DNA of 64,000 nt from Heyndrickxia acidicola (GTDB lineage Bacteria > Bacillota > Bacilli > Bacillales > Bacillaceae_C): NCBI RefSeq assembly GCF_001636425.1, contig NZ_KV440953.1, positions 632,847-696,846 of the forward strand, written 5' to 3'. The notes beneath the pieces are model-generated. The model saw nothing but the letters and a program-made list of their open reading frames with translations, had not been told where the DNA came from and searched no databases. Below, piece by piece: positions 25,107 through 33,853 of this stretch (its first letter is position 1; each line of letters starts with the position of its first letter). A program made the position numbers and the translations under genes.

Positions 25107-28100
25107 ATGGCTGACATGATTAAGGAATCAACAACTCAAAAAGAAACAATCAGTTATGTTTTACAATTAGTACAGCACTTTAAAGAAAATGGAGATACAG
25201 AACGGGCAGAAAAAGCTGAAAGTCTATTAAAAAAACTGCATCATGGAGAGTTTATTGTGGCTTTTTGCGGACACTTTTCAGCCGGCAAGTCAACAATGAT
25301 TAACAAGCTTTTGGGAGAAAATGTACTTCCATCCAGTCCTATTCCAACAAGTGCAAATCTTGTAAAGGTCACAAAATCTAATAATAATTATGCGGTGATC
25401 CGTTATGATAAGGAGCAGCTTTTGTTTAAGGCTCCCTATGATTTTAAAACGGTAAAAGACTTTTGTAAAAATGGAAATGTAAAGGAAATTGAAATTGGCA
25501 AAAGTCAAACGGATTTGCCTGAAGGCGTTACCGTTATGGATACACCTGGGGTAGATTCTACAGATGACGCTCACCGGATTGCAACAGAATCTGCTATCCA
25601 TTTAGCGGATATCGTCTTTTATGTAATGGATTACAACCACGTCCAGTCTGAATTGAATTTCATGTATACAAAGGACCTACTTCAGCACGGTGTGGAACTG
25701 TATTTAATCATTAACCAAATAGATAAACACAAAGAAGAGGAGCTATCCTTTGAGGATTTCGAATCTTCTGTTTCTGAATCCTTCGCATCCTGGAATGTTT
25801 ATCCAAAAGGGATTTACTATACAAGCCTGAAGAACCCGGTTCATCACAGCAATCAATTTGATGCCGTAAAGAAGCTTATGCTGACTGCTTTAATGGAGAA
25901 GGAAGAGCGAATAATTGAGTCTGCACGGGCTGCTGGCAATCTATTATTAAAGGAACATCTAAAATGGTTGGATGAACAGCTTGAAATGGACTCCATTCCA
26001 TTCGAAGAAGTGCTATCTGGTTATAATGAGGAAGAAATAGCCGAGATTACAGAAAAAGAAGAACAGATAAAGCTGCAATTAGATAAAATTGATATACGGG
26101 AAGAGAAATGGACAAAACAATTTACGGATGAGCTGGATAAATTGGTCGAAAGTGCTTATCTTATGCCTTATCAGACTAGGGAACTGGCAGAGGCCTTTCT
26201 ACAATCTGTACAGCCTGAATTTAAAGTGGGGCTGTTGTTTGGCAAAAAGAAAACAGAGCTGGAGAGAAAAGAACGTCTGGATGCTTTTTATCATAATGTA
26301 AAAACACTGGTGGAGTCACAGCTGGACTGGCATTTACGAGAATTTGCGCAAAAAGCACTGCGTACCGCAAATAATACAAACAGCCAGCTTCTTAAAGAGG
26401 CACAAACGCTTTCAGTGCCTTTTAATCGTGAGATGGTTACATCAACTGTAAAGCAGAATGCCATGGTAACTGGGGAATACATTTTACATTATTGCGATGA
26501 AATAGCAAATCAATTGAAATTCTCAGCTAAAAAAGCTTGCGAAGAAATAAAGCAGGCGGCAGCTAATCAAATAAAAGCAAGGGACAGTAAGGAAAAGCAG
26601 GAGCTTGAACGTGAACTTAAATTGGTTAGTGAGGGGTCTAAAGCTTTACGCGAATTGGACCATATTCGTTTAATCAGGGAAAAGAAAGAAGAGAATCTGC
26701 ATGATCCTTTAATGGACTCTCATAATCTAATGCAAAAGTACATAGATAAATGGCAGGATCAAGAAGAAAATCGCGTGATTTATTCAGAATCGATGTCGGC
26801 CCAATTGTCTGAAGACAAGAATGAGAGCCCTCTTGCACCTGGTGAAAAAAGAGATCAGGTTTTTAATTTAATTCCGCCAGACAAAATGGCTGCTAATCTT
26901 CAATCAGCAGTACAATTATTAAAGGATAAGCATGGTTTTCAGCGTTTTGCTGCAAACCTCTTGGAAAAGGCTGCACGATTAGAAAGCAGAGACTTTACTA
27001 TCGCCTTGTTCGGGGCGTTTAGCGCAGGAAAGTCTTCCTTTGCTAATGCGCTTATGGGAGAAAAAGTCCTGCCAGTCTCACCTAATCCTACAACTGCTGC
27101 AATTAATCGAATCTGTCCTCCCAACAGTGTTCATAAACATAGGACAGCGGTAGTTCATTTGAAATCCAGAGAACAGATGATGGCCGATGTAAAGCATTCA
27201 TTAAAAGTATTTGGCAAGGAATGCGGAGATCTTGCATCTTCTCTTCCACTTATTCAAGAACTGGCTGGAAGCGAGGAGGGAGACGGGAGGTCAAAAGTCC
27301 ATTTATCCTTCTTAAATGCATTTGCGAAAGGATTTTCTGTTTTTGAATCTGTGATGGGAACCAATGTAGAAACGGATATTCAGGGGTTTCAGGAATTTGT
27401 TGCAAATGAGTCCAAGTCTTGTTTTGTAGAATCGATTGACCTCTATTTTGATTCATTGCTGGCAAGACAGGGCATTACGCTTGTTGACACTCCTGGTGCA
27501 GATTCCATTAATGCCAGGCATACCGGCGTAGCATTTGAATATATTAAAAACTCGGACGCCATTCTTTTTGTAACCTATTATAATCATGCTTTTTCAAAGG
27601 CTGACCGTGAATTTTTAATACAGCTTGGCAGGGTAAAGGATGCCTTTGAACTGGATAAAATGTTTTTTCTTGTAAATGCAGTGGATTTGGCGGAATCAGA
27701 GGAAGAATTGAACGATGTTCTATCCTACGTTCGTGCACAATTATCGCAGTACGGCATTCGCTTTCCGAGACTTTTTGGCGTTTCAAGCTTACTGGCACTC
27801 GAGCATCCTGATAGGGCTCCTGGAATGAAGGACTTTAAAGAGGCATTTCATGATTTTCTTGAACAGGACTTAACTCAAATGGCAGTAAAGTCAGCTGAGG
27901 TGGAGCTGCAAAGGGCATTACAGATGGTAACGGCCATTATTGAATCGGGAAAAGAAAGCCGGGAGGAAAAGGAAAGAAAGGCTTCCTTGCTGGAATCACA
28001 GCAAATGGAAATGCAAAAAATACTTCATAAGGCAGAACCTGAATGGTTAGCTGCAGGTTTTCAACAGGAATTAAAGGAGCTTTTATTCTATGTGAAGCAG

Positions 28101-28730
28101 CGTGTGTTTTATCGATTCTCTGACTTTTTTAAAGAGGCATTTAATCCTGCAACATTGCAAAAAAATGATAAAAGCAGCTTGAAACAAGCATTGGAGGAGC
28201 TTCTTGACAGCCTCGGCTTTGATTTTTCCCAGGAGCTGAGAGCGACGACTGTCAGACTTGAAAATCATGTGAATAAGCTTTTTCAGGAGTCTTTCAATCA
28301 ATTGAGCGGAGAATTCTCTAAACTGAACGAGGATATTACGTTATCTGAATTTAAAACAGCAGCACTGGCAACGCCGGACTTTCCAAAGGCATTTGAAAAT
28401 CAACCAAGGGGAAATCTTGAAAGTACGTTTAAGTACTTTAAAAACGCACGGGCCTTTTTCGAAAAAAATGAAAAGCAATTGATGCAGAATGAATTGGAAT
28501 CATTGCTGAAGCCGATGTCAGATAAGTATCTTGAAGAACAGACATTCGTGCTTTCAAATCACTTTGAAACATTTATTCATCAGGAGTTTTCTAGAATGCT
28601 AGGAGAAATGGAAGCGGACATTTATGACCAATTCCAAGGCTGGCTAAGTGCGCTGACCCAAACCATAGATCTTAATGCCTGGACAGAAATCAAAGCTCAA
28701 TTGGGAAATTCTTTAAATCAAGGAGGATGA
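25107..28730 (+). CDS. dynA: Bacterial dynamin-like protein, two-headed (DynA/YpbR)
   Basis: 1207 residues, close to B. subtilis DynA (1193). Two fused dynamin units: first P-loop GHFSAGKS at 55-62 with DTPGVD near 145; second GAFSAGKSS near 635-645 with DTPGAD near 794. Each GTPase head is followed by long helical neck/trunk segments rich in Glu, Lys and Leu. DynA tethers and fuses membranes independently of nucleotide and protects against membrane-damaging agents and phage; it acts at the inner face of the membrane. GGGAGCTAG lies before the ATG. It is followed closely by the ypbS-like gene. Confidence 0.95.
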   Translation: MADMIKESTTQKETISYVLQLVQHFKENGDTERAEKAESLLKKLHHGEFIVAFCGHFSAGKSTMINKLLGENVLPSSPIPTSANLVKVTKSNNNYAVIRYDKEQLLFKAPYDFKTVKDFCKNGNVKEIEIGKSQTDLPEGVTVMDTPGVDSTDDAHRIATESAIHLADIVFYVMDYNHVQSELNFMYTKDLLQHGVELYLIINQIDKHKEEELSFEDFESSVSESFASWNVYPKGIYYTSLKNPVHHSNQFDAVKKLMLTALMEKEERIIESARAAGNLLLKEHLKWLDEQLEMDSIPFEEVLSGYNEEEIAEITEKEEQIKLQLDKIDIREEKWTKQFTDELDKLVESAYLMPYQTRELAEAFLQSVQPEFKVGLLFGKKKTELERKERLDAFYHNVKTLVESQLDWHLREFAQKALRTANNTNSQLLKEAQTLSVPFNREMVTSTVKQNAMVTGEYILHYCDEIANQLKFSAKKACEEIKQAAANQIKARDSKEKQELERELKLVSEGSKALRELDHIRLIREKKEENLHDPLMDSHNLMQKYIDKWQDQEENRVIYSESMSAQLSEDKNESPLAPGEKRDQVFNLIPPDKMAANLQSAVQLLKDKHGFQRFAANLLEKAARLESRDFTIALFGAFSAGKSSFANALMGEKVLPVSPNPTTAAINRICPPNSVHKHRTAVVHLKSREQMMADVKHSLKVFGKECGDLASSLPLIQELAGSEEGDGRSKVHLSFLNAFAKGFSVFESVMGTNVETDIQGFQEFVANESKSCFVESIDLYFDSLLARQGITLVDTPGADSINARHTGVAFEYIKNSDAILFVTYYNHAFSKADREFLIQLGRVKDAFELDKMFFLVNAVDLAESEEELNDVLSYVRAQLSQYGIRFPRLFGVSSLLALEHPDRAPGMKDFKEAFHDFLEQDLTQMAVKSAEVELQRALQMVTAIIESGKESREEKERKASLLESQQMEMQKILHKAEPEWLAAGFQQELKELLFYVKQRVFYRFSDFFKEAFNPATLQKNDKSSLKQALEELLDSLGFDFSQELRATTVRLENHVNKLFQESFNQLSGEFSKLNEDITLSEFKTAALATPDFPKAFENQPRGNLESTFKYFKNARAFFEKNEKQLMQNELESLLKPMSDKYLEEQTFVLSNHFETFIHQEFSRMLGEMEADIYDQFQGWLSALTQTIDLNAWTEIKAQLGNSLNQGG

Positions 28731-28732
28731 AA

Positions 28733-28915
28733 ATGAACGAAAATCGTTTTCAAGCCTGCGCTTCCTGTATTCATTTCTTTACAGAAAAAACCGATGCAGG
28801 AATGCTGTATAAGTGCACCCGCCTTGGATATGAAACACGGCCGGAATATAAATTTAACTGCTGGGAGCCCAAGGAGAAAGTAAAGAAATTAATGGAAAAA
28901 GAAAAGGGGAGATGA
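28733..28915 (+). CDS. ypbS: YpbS-like small protein
   Basis: 60 residues from ATG 28733, 6 nt after AGGAGG; the ATG at 28727 overlaps the dynA stop and sits on the ribosome site. Three or four Cys (FQACASCIHF, YKCTRLGYET, FNCWEPK) suggest metal binding. It lies 2 nt after dynA and overlaps the next gene's first ATG, so the three genes form an operon. The name follows the ypbR-ypbS neighbourhood. Function unknown. Confidence 0.75.
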   Translation: MNENRFQACASCIHFFTEKTDAGMLYKCTRLGYETRPEYKFNCWEPKEKVKKLMEKEKGR

Positions 28916-28917
28916 AC

Positions 28918-29751
28918 ATGAAGTTTGTGAAGCAGGCGGAATGGCTGAATAATCAGTTATATAACGATAACATTCGTATTGCTGATTGCCGTTTTGCATT
29001 AAGTGATTCATTGCTCGGACAAAAACTTTATAATGAAGTACATATTCCAGGTGCCATTCATTTTGACCTGGAAAGAGATCTCTCGGGAAAAGTAACGGAG
29101 CATGGAGGCCGGCACCCGCTGCCGGATACGGAGATAATAAAGGAAAAACTTGAACGAGCGGGAATTAATAATAAATCCACCGTCATTGCGTATGACTCAG
29201 GAGAAGGTTCATTTGCGGCCAGGCTTTGGTGGATCCTAAGATATCTGGGACATGATAAGGTTTATGTATTGGACGGTGGTTTTAAAGAATGGCAAAATAA
29301 AAATTTTGCTGTAACAAAAGACCTTCCTGAATTTAAAACGGAATCCTATACGTTAAACCTTCAGCCTGATTTAGCAGCTACTTATGAAGAAGTAAAAAAA
29401 GCAGTGGTAGCAGGGGAAGCAGTGCTTGTGGATTCACGTGAATCTGCCAGGTTTATGGGCCTAACAGAACCGATTGATAAAAAACCCGGACATATACCCG
29501 GGGCTATTAATAAAGTATGGACTGAGAACCTGAGAAATGGATACTGGAAAAGTATTGAGGAACAAAAAGAACGGTTTAGGGATTTAAAGCCTTCGGATAC
29601 CATTATTGTATACTGCGGGTCAGGGGTTACAGCAACTCCCAATGTTTTAACCCTTACTGAATTAGGATATGATCATGTAAAGCTGTATCCCGGCAGTTAC
29701 TCTGATTGGATTTCCTACCATGAAAACCCTGTTGAAAGCAGTGAATCATAG
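28918..29751 (+). CDS. Sulfurtransferase (rhodanese/3-mercaptopyruvate type)
   Basis: 277 residues with two rhodanese domains: an inactive N-terminal one (about 1-135; HIPGAIHFDLERDLSG) and a catalytic C-terminal one (about 155-275) with Cys233 in YCGSGVTATPN. CGSGVTA is the usual loop of 3-mercaptopyruvate sulfurtransferase/thiosulfate sulfurtransferase SseA enzymes. It moves sulfane sulfur to cyanide or thiols. I start at ATG 28918, 7 nt after AAGGGGA; ATG 28912 is closer to the ribosome site. Third gene of the dynA operon. Confidence 0.88.
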   Translation: MKFVKQAEWLNNQLYNDNIRIADCRFALSDSLLGQKLYNEVHIPGAIHFDLERDLSGKVTEHGGRHPLPDTEIIKEKLERAGINNKSTVIAYDSGEGSFAARLWWILRYLGHDKVYVLDGGFKEWQNKNFAVTKDLPEFKTESYTLNLQPDLAATYEEVKKAVVAGEAVLVDSRESARFMGLTEPIDKKPGHIPGAINKVWTENLRNGYWKSIEEQKERFRDLKPSDTIIVYCGSGVTATPNVLTLTELGYDHVKLYPGSYSDWISYHENPVESSES

Positions 29752-29801
29752 AATAACGAACATAAACCCATCTATCATGGTATAATAGATGATATAAATG
29801 A

Positions 29802-29835
29802 CCTAATCCTTCTTTCTATTGGATTAGGCAAAATC
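29802..29835 (+). terminator. Hairpin between sulfurtransferase and exonuclease
   Basis: Perfect 8-bp stem CCTAATCC / GGATTAGG with an 11-nt loop, followed by CAAAATCTTTT. A likely weak terminator or leader hairpin before the exonuclease gene. Confidence 0.5.
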
Positions 29836-29850
29836 TTTTGGGGTGATTGT

Positions 29851-30756
29851 GTGCAATCTGCAAATCAGCGTTTATTATTGATAGATGGAATGGCTTTATT
29901 GTTTCGTGCCTTTTATGCGACTGCTGTTACCGGCCAATTCATGGTGAATACAAAAGGAATGCCGACAAATGCGGTCCAGGGCTTTATGAAGCACCTTTTT
30001 CTGGCAATCGAAGATACAGAGCCTACACATGTAATGGTGTGCTGGGATATGGGCAGCAAAACCTTCAGAAATGAATTGTTTGAAGGGTATAAGTCGAATA
30101 GGGAAGCCCCTCCAATCGAGCTGATTCCACAATTTGACTTTGTAAAAGAAGTCGTCGATGCATGTGAAATTCAAAATATTGGTATCGCTGGTTTTGAGGC
30201 AGATGATTGTATCGGAACGATTGCCAAAGCGGTACATCGCGACATAAATGTTATTATTGTTACAGGTGACAGGGATTTATTGCAGCTATTGGATGAACAA
30301 ATTGAAGTGCGAATTCTTCAAAAGGGGTTTGGCAACTACAAGTCTTATACTCATGATCTCTTTATAGAAGAGCTTGGCGTAACACCTAAGCAATTTATAG
30401 ATGTAAAAGCACTGATGGGGGATACAAGCGACGGATATCCAGGTGTAAAAGGAATTGGAGAAAAGACCGCTTTAAAGCTCATTCAACAATATGAGCATAT
30501 AGATGGCTTGCTTTTGAATCTTACTGGTTTATCCCCTTCCCAGCGTAAGAAAATAGAAGATGATATGGACATGCTTCATTTGTCAAGGAAATTGGCAGAA
30601 ATCAATTGTGAGGTTCCGCTTGTGTATTCACTTGAACATGCTGTTTGGTCGAATGTACCAGATACATTTGATGATTATCTTCATGATATGGAATTAAGGA
30701 GTATACGCAGGCACATGATTCAATCCAATTATTTTCTTACCATGGGACGGGCATAA
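29851..30756 (+). CDS. ypcP: 5'-3' exonuclease, YpcP family
   Basis: 301 residues, GTG start after GGGGTGATT. Stand-alone homologue of the DNA polymerase I 5' nuclease: LLLIDGMALL (first Asp), FEADDCIGTIAK and VTGDRDLLQL (acidic metal-binding clusters), and the helix-hairpin-helix GDTSDGYPGVKGIGEKTA. It removes RNA primers and flaps in DNA replication and repair. B. subtilis YpcP likewise lies near ypbR. The downstream gap has a family D repeat and a terminator. Confidence 0.92.
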   Translation: MQSANQRLLLIDGMALLFRAFYATAVTGQFMVNTKGMPTNAVQGFMKHLFLAIEDTEPTHVMVCWDMGSKTFRNELFEGYKSNREAPPIELIPQFDFVKEVVDACEIQNIGIAGFEADDCIGTIAKAVHRDINVIIVTGDRDLLQLLDEQIEVRILQKGFGNYKSYTHDLFIEELGVTPKQFIDVKALMGDTSDGYPGVKGIGEKTALKLIQQYEHIDGLLLNLTGLSPSQRKKIEDDMDMLHLSRKLAEINCEVPLVYSLEHAVWSNVPDTFDDYLHDMELRSIRRHMIQSNYFLTMGRA

Positions 30757-30761
30757 AGAAA

Positions 30762-30886
30762 AGCGCAAGCGCATTGCTCATCGGCGTACGGATTGCGGAG
30801 TCTTCGACTGAGATAAAGAAAACAAGATGTTGACTTATTGCAGAGAGGAGACATAGAAATCCGTTTACCGAGAGGCGCTGGAGATG
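30762..30886 (-). repeat. Family D dispersed repeat, copy D4
   Basis: Ends are inverted: GCTCATCGGCGTACGGA near 30776 and TCCGTTTACCGAGAGGCGC near 30861. Relative to copy D1 it is in the opposite orientation. Confidence 0.55.
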
Positions 30887-30937
30887 ATCACAAACTGCAT
30901 TGGTTAACAAAATTTATTTGTTTATGCAGTAGAGAAA

Positions 30938-30968
30938 AGCAATCGGCGAGGCCGATTGCTTTTTTGAG
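30938..30968. terminator. Bidirectional terminator between ypcP and opposing small gene
   Basis: Perfect AGCAATCGGC / GCCGATTGCT stem with a 3-nt loop and TTTTTT on the plus strand. It lies between converging genes; the minus-strand side has only short A/T flanks. Confidence 0.75.
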
Positions 30969-30983
30969 TGAAAAATATGACTT

Positions 30984-31136
30984 TTATTTTTCTAGTGGTT
31001 CCTCAGGAGCTGCGGACGATTCCGAATCATTTTTAATTGCTTCATATAATTCAGCAAACTCAGTATCTTGCCCCCATCCTTCCGGGTGGGCACCAGGCGA
31101 AATGCTGCCGTAGGTTCGGCGTTTTCCTATAGCCAT
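30984..31136 (-). CDS. Small conserved-looking protein, unknown
   Basis: 50 residues from ATG at 31136, 8 nt after GGAGGTG. Basic Gly-rich start (MAIGKRRTYGSISPGAHPEG) and acidic helical end (DTEFAELYEAIKNDSESSA). The longer frame upstream lacks a ribosome site. No membrane segment or Cys. No family recognised; small soluble proteins like this are common among Bacillus sporulation genes. Confidence 0.65.
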   Translation of the reverse strand: MAIGKRRTYGSISPGAHPEGWGQDTEFAELYEAIKNDSESSAAPEEPLEK

Positions 31137-31253
31137 ATTTTTCACCTCCATTATCCTTACTATATTCCCCATTTGCAAAAATTAATAGCCCTTATTTTAA
31201 GAAATGTTATTTAATGGCTGGTTTAAGAAAATTGTAAAAAGCAGTTTGAAATA

Positions 31254-31377
31254 GTTGCTGCTTTACGTACAAAGAATTTTTCGGATATTGTCTGTCTTCG
31301 CGGCATTATTTCGTAAACAATTCACAGGTTTTAATACTGAACATGAATTTTTTAACATTTTTAGTGCCAAATAGCAC
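31254..31377 (-). repeat. Family A dispersed repeat, copy A4 (reverse)
   Basis: Read on the minus strand it contains GTTTACGAAATAATGCC, GCGAAGACAGACAATATCCG and GTACGTAAAGCAGCAA, matching the core and right end of family A. It takes up most of 31137-31428. Confidence 0.65.
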
Positions 31378-31428
31378 CCAAGTTTATTAAAAGAGCCAAT
31401 TTAAAATACCGGCTGTAGTTTCAACTAT

Positions 31429-31458
31429 TTGGCAATAAGACTGATACTAGTGTAAAAT
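31429..31458 (+). promoter_or_regulatory. Sigma-A promoter upstream of 93-residue gene
   Basis: TTGGCA (31429-31434), 18-nt spacer, TAAAAT (31453-31458), 33 bases before the TTG start. Confidence 0.55.
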
Positions 31459-31490
31459 AAAATTGAGTTCAAGGGAGCGGAGGAATGTAA

Positions 31491-31772
31491 TTGAGCAACG
31501 GGGAATTGTCACTGGATGATTATTTACTCTATCTTCGTGAAAAAGGCTTTAAATTTCAAGAGGATGTCATCGGATTTATTTATTTTGGGAAACAGTATAC
31601 TCAGGCTCAGGATTCACTGATTAAGGCAGCAATTGAGATTACGCTAAAGACCCAGAAGACCTTTGACGGAAGCTTTTATATGTCGCTTTTAGAATTTTTT
31701 CAGCAGAATCATGTCGAAAATAAAAAACAGGCATACCGCTTTGTTCGTGAAAAAGGGTTATTGCCTGCTTAG
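31491..31772 (+). CDS. Conserved small protein (DUF6123-like)
   Basis: 93 residues, TTG start 7 nt after GGAGG. Helical and soluble (SLDDYLLYLREKGFKF, EITLKTQKTFDGSFYMSLLEFF), with a C-terminal KQAYRFVREKGLLPA. It resembles small uncharacterised Bacillaceae proteins of the DUF6123 kind; the family name is a memory-based guess. Followed by the family B cloverleaf element. Confidence 0.65.
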   Translation: MSNGELSLDDYLLYLREKGFKFQEDVIGFIYFGKQYTQAQDSLIKAAIEITLKTQKTFDGSFYMSLLEFFQQNHVENKKQAYRFVREKGLLPA

Positions 31773-31848
31773 TTAGGAAGGAAACGAGCATTCAAAAGTA
31801 GAATCTCTTTGTTTTACTTTTTGCTCTGTTAAAATTCTATATTGAAAA

Positions 31849-31995
31849 CTGCTCGTTTTTAGCTCATTCGAGTGAAACATTAGTTTCACTCGCCTATCAG
31901 CTCAGCTGATAGGTTTCAGTAAAGAAAGGAAAACAACGCAAACTTGTTTGCGTTGTTTTCCTTTCTTTACTGTAAAATGAGCAAAAAACAACAGA
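31849..31995 (+). repeat. Family B cloverleaf element, copy B1
   Basis: Outer stem GCTCATT (31862-31868) / AATGAGC (31976-31982) encloses three hairpins: GAGTGAAAC/GTTTCACTC (31870-31891), CCTATCAGCT/AGCTGATAGG (31893-31913), and a perfect 27-bp inverted repeat with a 2-nt loop (31917-31972). The outside flanks CTGCTCGTTTTTA and AAAAAACAACAG recur at other B copies. It fills the space between two converging genes (31773-32161) and could end transcription both ways, but is far larger than a terminator. Confidence 0.85.
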
Positions 31996-32161
31996 GTCCT
32001 ATATCAAAGTCTTATTTTTAGAATTATTCTGATAGGATCTTTTCGTTACCCTTGTTGCTATTGTATATAAGATTAAACATAAGCTATGTAAATAACATAC
32101 CGAAATATGTCATGAAAACGGATCATTATAAATTTATCCACTTTACGAAAAACACGGACGT

Positions 32162-33085
32162 TTATACAGCTTTCTTCTCATTTATTGCCTTCTTCCTGCT
32201 CTTTTTAATAAAGCCTTGTAATTCTGAAATCATCATTCCCAGGAATATCATGATACAGCCCAGTAATCCTGACAGCGTCAATGTCTCCCCGATACAAAGG
32301 TAGGAAGTAATAGCAGCAAATACAGGCTCCATTGTTAAAATAATTCCGACTCTGGTGGGTGAAGTATGCCGTTGAGAAATGGTTTGAATGAGAAAAGCAG
32401 CTGCTGTTCCGATGAAGGCAGTGGTTGCAAATGCAAATAGTACTTCCAATGTACTAATATTTTCATAATGAAAAGCATGCTGCCATTTTTCAAAAGAGAT
32501 GGCTCCAATCCCGCATAAAAACGAAACGGTAAATATTTGTACTGTTGTGATAAAATATACGTTATTATTCTTTGCGGCGCGATCCGTTAATGCAATATGA
32601 AAGGCAAACCCAATGGCACATATTAGCATCAGAAAATTCCCCAGAGAGAACAGAGATACATTGGCTGCGGTTAGTAAATAAAGTCCACCGGCAGCAAGGA
32701 TTGATCCCAAAACGGCTATGCCCGATGGACGCCTTTTAAATAAAAGGAAGCTGATTAATGGGACCATGACAACACTCAGACCTGTAATAAAGCCAGCTTT
32801 GGCTGGAGTTGTATACAAAAGTCCGATGGTTTGAAAAGAATATCCTATAAATAAGCAAAAGCCAAGAATGATACCTGATAACAGAGATTTCCAGGAAAAT
32901 GGCGGTTTGTTTTTTTCATAGAGTGAATAAATTAGAAGCATAGCAAGCCCGGCAAGAAAAAATCTGATTGAATTAAAGGTGAGCGGGGGAATGGCTGCCA
33001 CAACCTTTTGAACAATCACAAAGGTAGCGCCCCAAACGAATGCAATAAATAGTAATAAGCATTCATAAATCTTTCCTTTATTCAT
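32162..33085 (-). CDS. EamA/DMT-family transporter
   Basis: 307 residues with about ten membrane helices in two EamA repeats (first: LLLFIAFVWGATFVIVQKVV...; second: NFLMLICAIGFAFHIALTD...). Such 10-TM proteins export metabolites or amino acids; substrate unknown. ATG at 33085 chosen because GAGGTGGGGC precedes it; it overlaps the end of the RNase H-like gene by 8 bases, so translation is coupled. Basic cytoplasmic C-terminus (KKSRKKAINEKK). Confidence 0.88.
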   Translation of the reverse strand: MNKGKIYECLLLFIAFVWGATFVIVQKVVAAIPPLTFNSIRFFLAGLAMLLIYSLYEKNKPPFSWKSLLSGIILGFCLFIGYSFQTIGLLYTTPAKAGFITGLSVVMVPLISFLLFKRRPSGIAVLGSILAAGGLYLLTAANVSLFSLGNFLMLICAIGFAFHIALTDRAAKNNNVYFITTVQIFTVSFLCGIGAISFEKWQHAFHYENISTLEVLFAFATTAFIGTAAAFLIQTISQRHTSPTRVGIILTMEPVFAAITSYLCIGETLTLSGLLGCIMIFLGMMISELQGFIKKSRKKAINEKKAV

Positions 33086-33488
33086 GCCCCACCTCATTCA
33101 TTCGGACAGCTTTTTTAGCCAGCTCGTCGGCTGTTTTATTTTCTTTTCCTGGAATCCATTTAATGAAAAACAATTCGAACGCTTCAGTTAAATGCAATGT
33201 GCGTTCAAGTAAGGCTCGATATTTTTCTTTTTTTGCAAATCCCTTTTCAACCGCATTTACAACAGCTGATGAATCAGAGCGGACAGAAACAAAAGTAAAG
33301 TTTTGTTCCAGGCAAATTTCAAGCCCCTTTATCAATGCCGTAAATTCAGCTTCATGATTTTCCATCAAACCAAGTGGAATGGAGTATCGCTGAACCTGCC
33401 CATTGTTCTTTATAAATATTCCAGCACCGCTTGGACCCGGATCACCCGCGCTTGCCCCGTCAATATAAAGTTCTGCCAAAGCTGACAA
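33078..33488 (-). CDS. ypdQ: RNase HI-like protein, short form (YpdQ-like)
   Basis: 136 residues. RNase H fold with all acidic positions: YIDGASAGDPGPSG (Asp10), NHEAEFTAL (Glu), VRSDSSAV (Asp) and KTADELAKKA (Asp), so it should bind metal. Lacks the basic handle of E. coli RNase HI. It would cleave RNA in RNA-DNA hybrids; activity of the B. subtilis relative is doubtful. A second, longer RNase H-like gene lies divergently at 33854. Naming by neighbourhood and length. Confidence 0.8.
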   Translation of the reverse strand: MSALAELYIDGASAGDPGPSGAGIFIKNNGQVQRYSIPLGLMENHEAEFTALIKGLEICLEQNFTFVSVRSDSSAVVNAVEKGFAKKEKYRALLERTLHLTEAFELFFIKWIPGKENKTADELAKKAVRMNEVGHE

Positions 33489-33853
33489 CTCCTTAGAATG
33501 TTATATGAAGAGTTTACCACATGGAATTGATATATTTTTAAAAAATGCGTTTCTTCAACAATTGTGTTCTTTGAAAAGGCTCTTTTTATGTTGATCACAG
33601 TTCAATTACAGCACATTGTTGTGAAAAGCTAAAAAACGGAGCTCCTTAATAAAGTGTTGATTGGAGCTGAGTTCAACACGATATTCAGAAGAAAAACACA
33701 GTGCAAAAATATGAAGGAAGCAAGCTTATAAAAAGCCAAGAAGTGGAATGATAAATAATAAACGGACAATGAACTGACAGGTCTGCATAAGCTTAGCTGT
33801 TTTTGACTACGCAAACAAAAATGCTGGAAATAGAAAGAGAAGGAGGAAAGTGT
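33489..33853. other. Gene-free stretch between divergent RNase H-like genes
   Basis: Contains a decayed family-B-like segment (AAAAGCTAAAAAACGGAGCTCC near 33625; short inverted repeats AGCTCC/GGAGCT and GTTGA/TCAAC). No convincing promoter pair or open frame with ribosome site. Confidence 0.4.

Noticed and set aside
30838-31113. Plus-strand 91-codon frame downstream of ypcP
   Set aside because: It crosses a family D repeat and a terminator and overlaps the better-supported minus-strand small gene.
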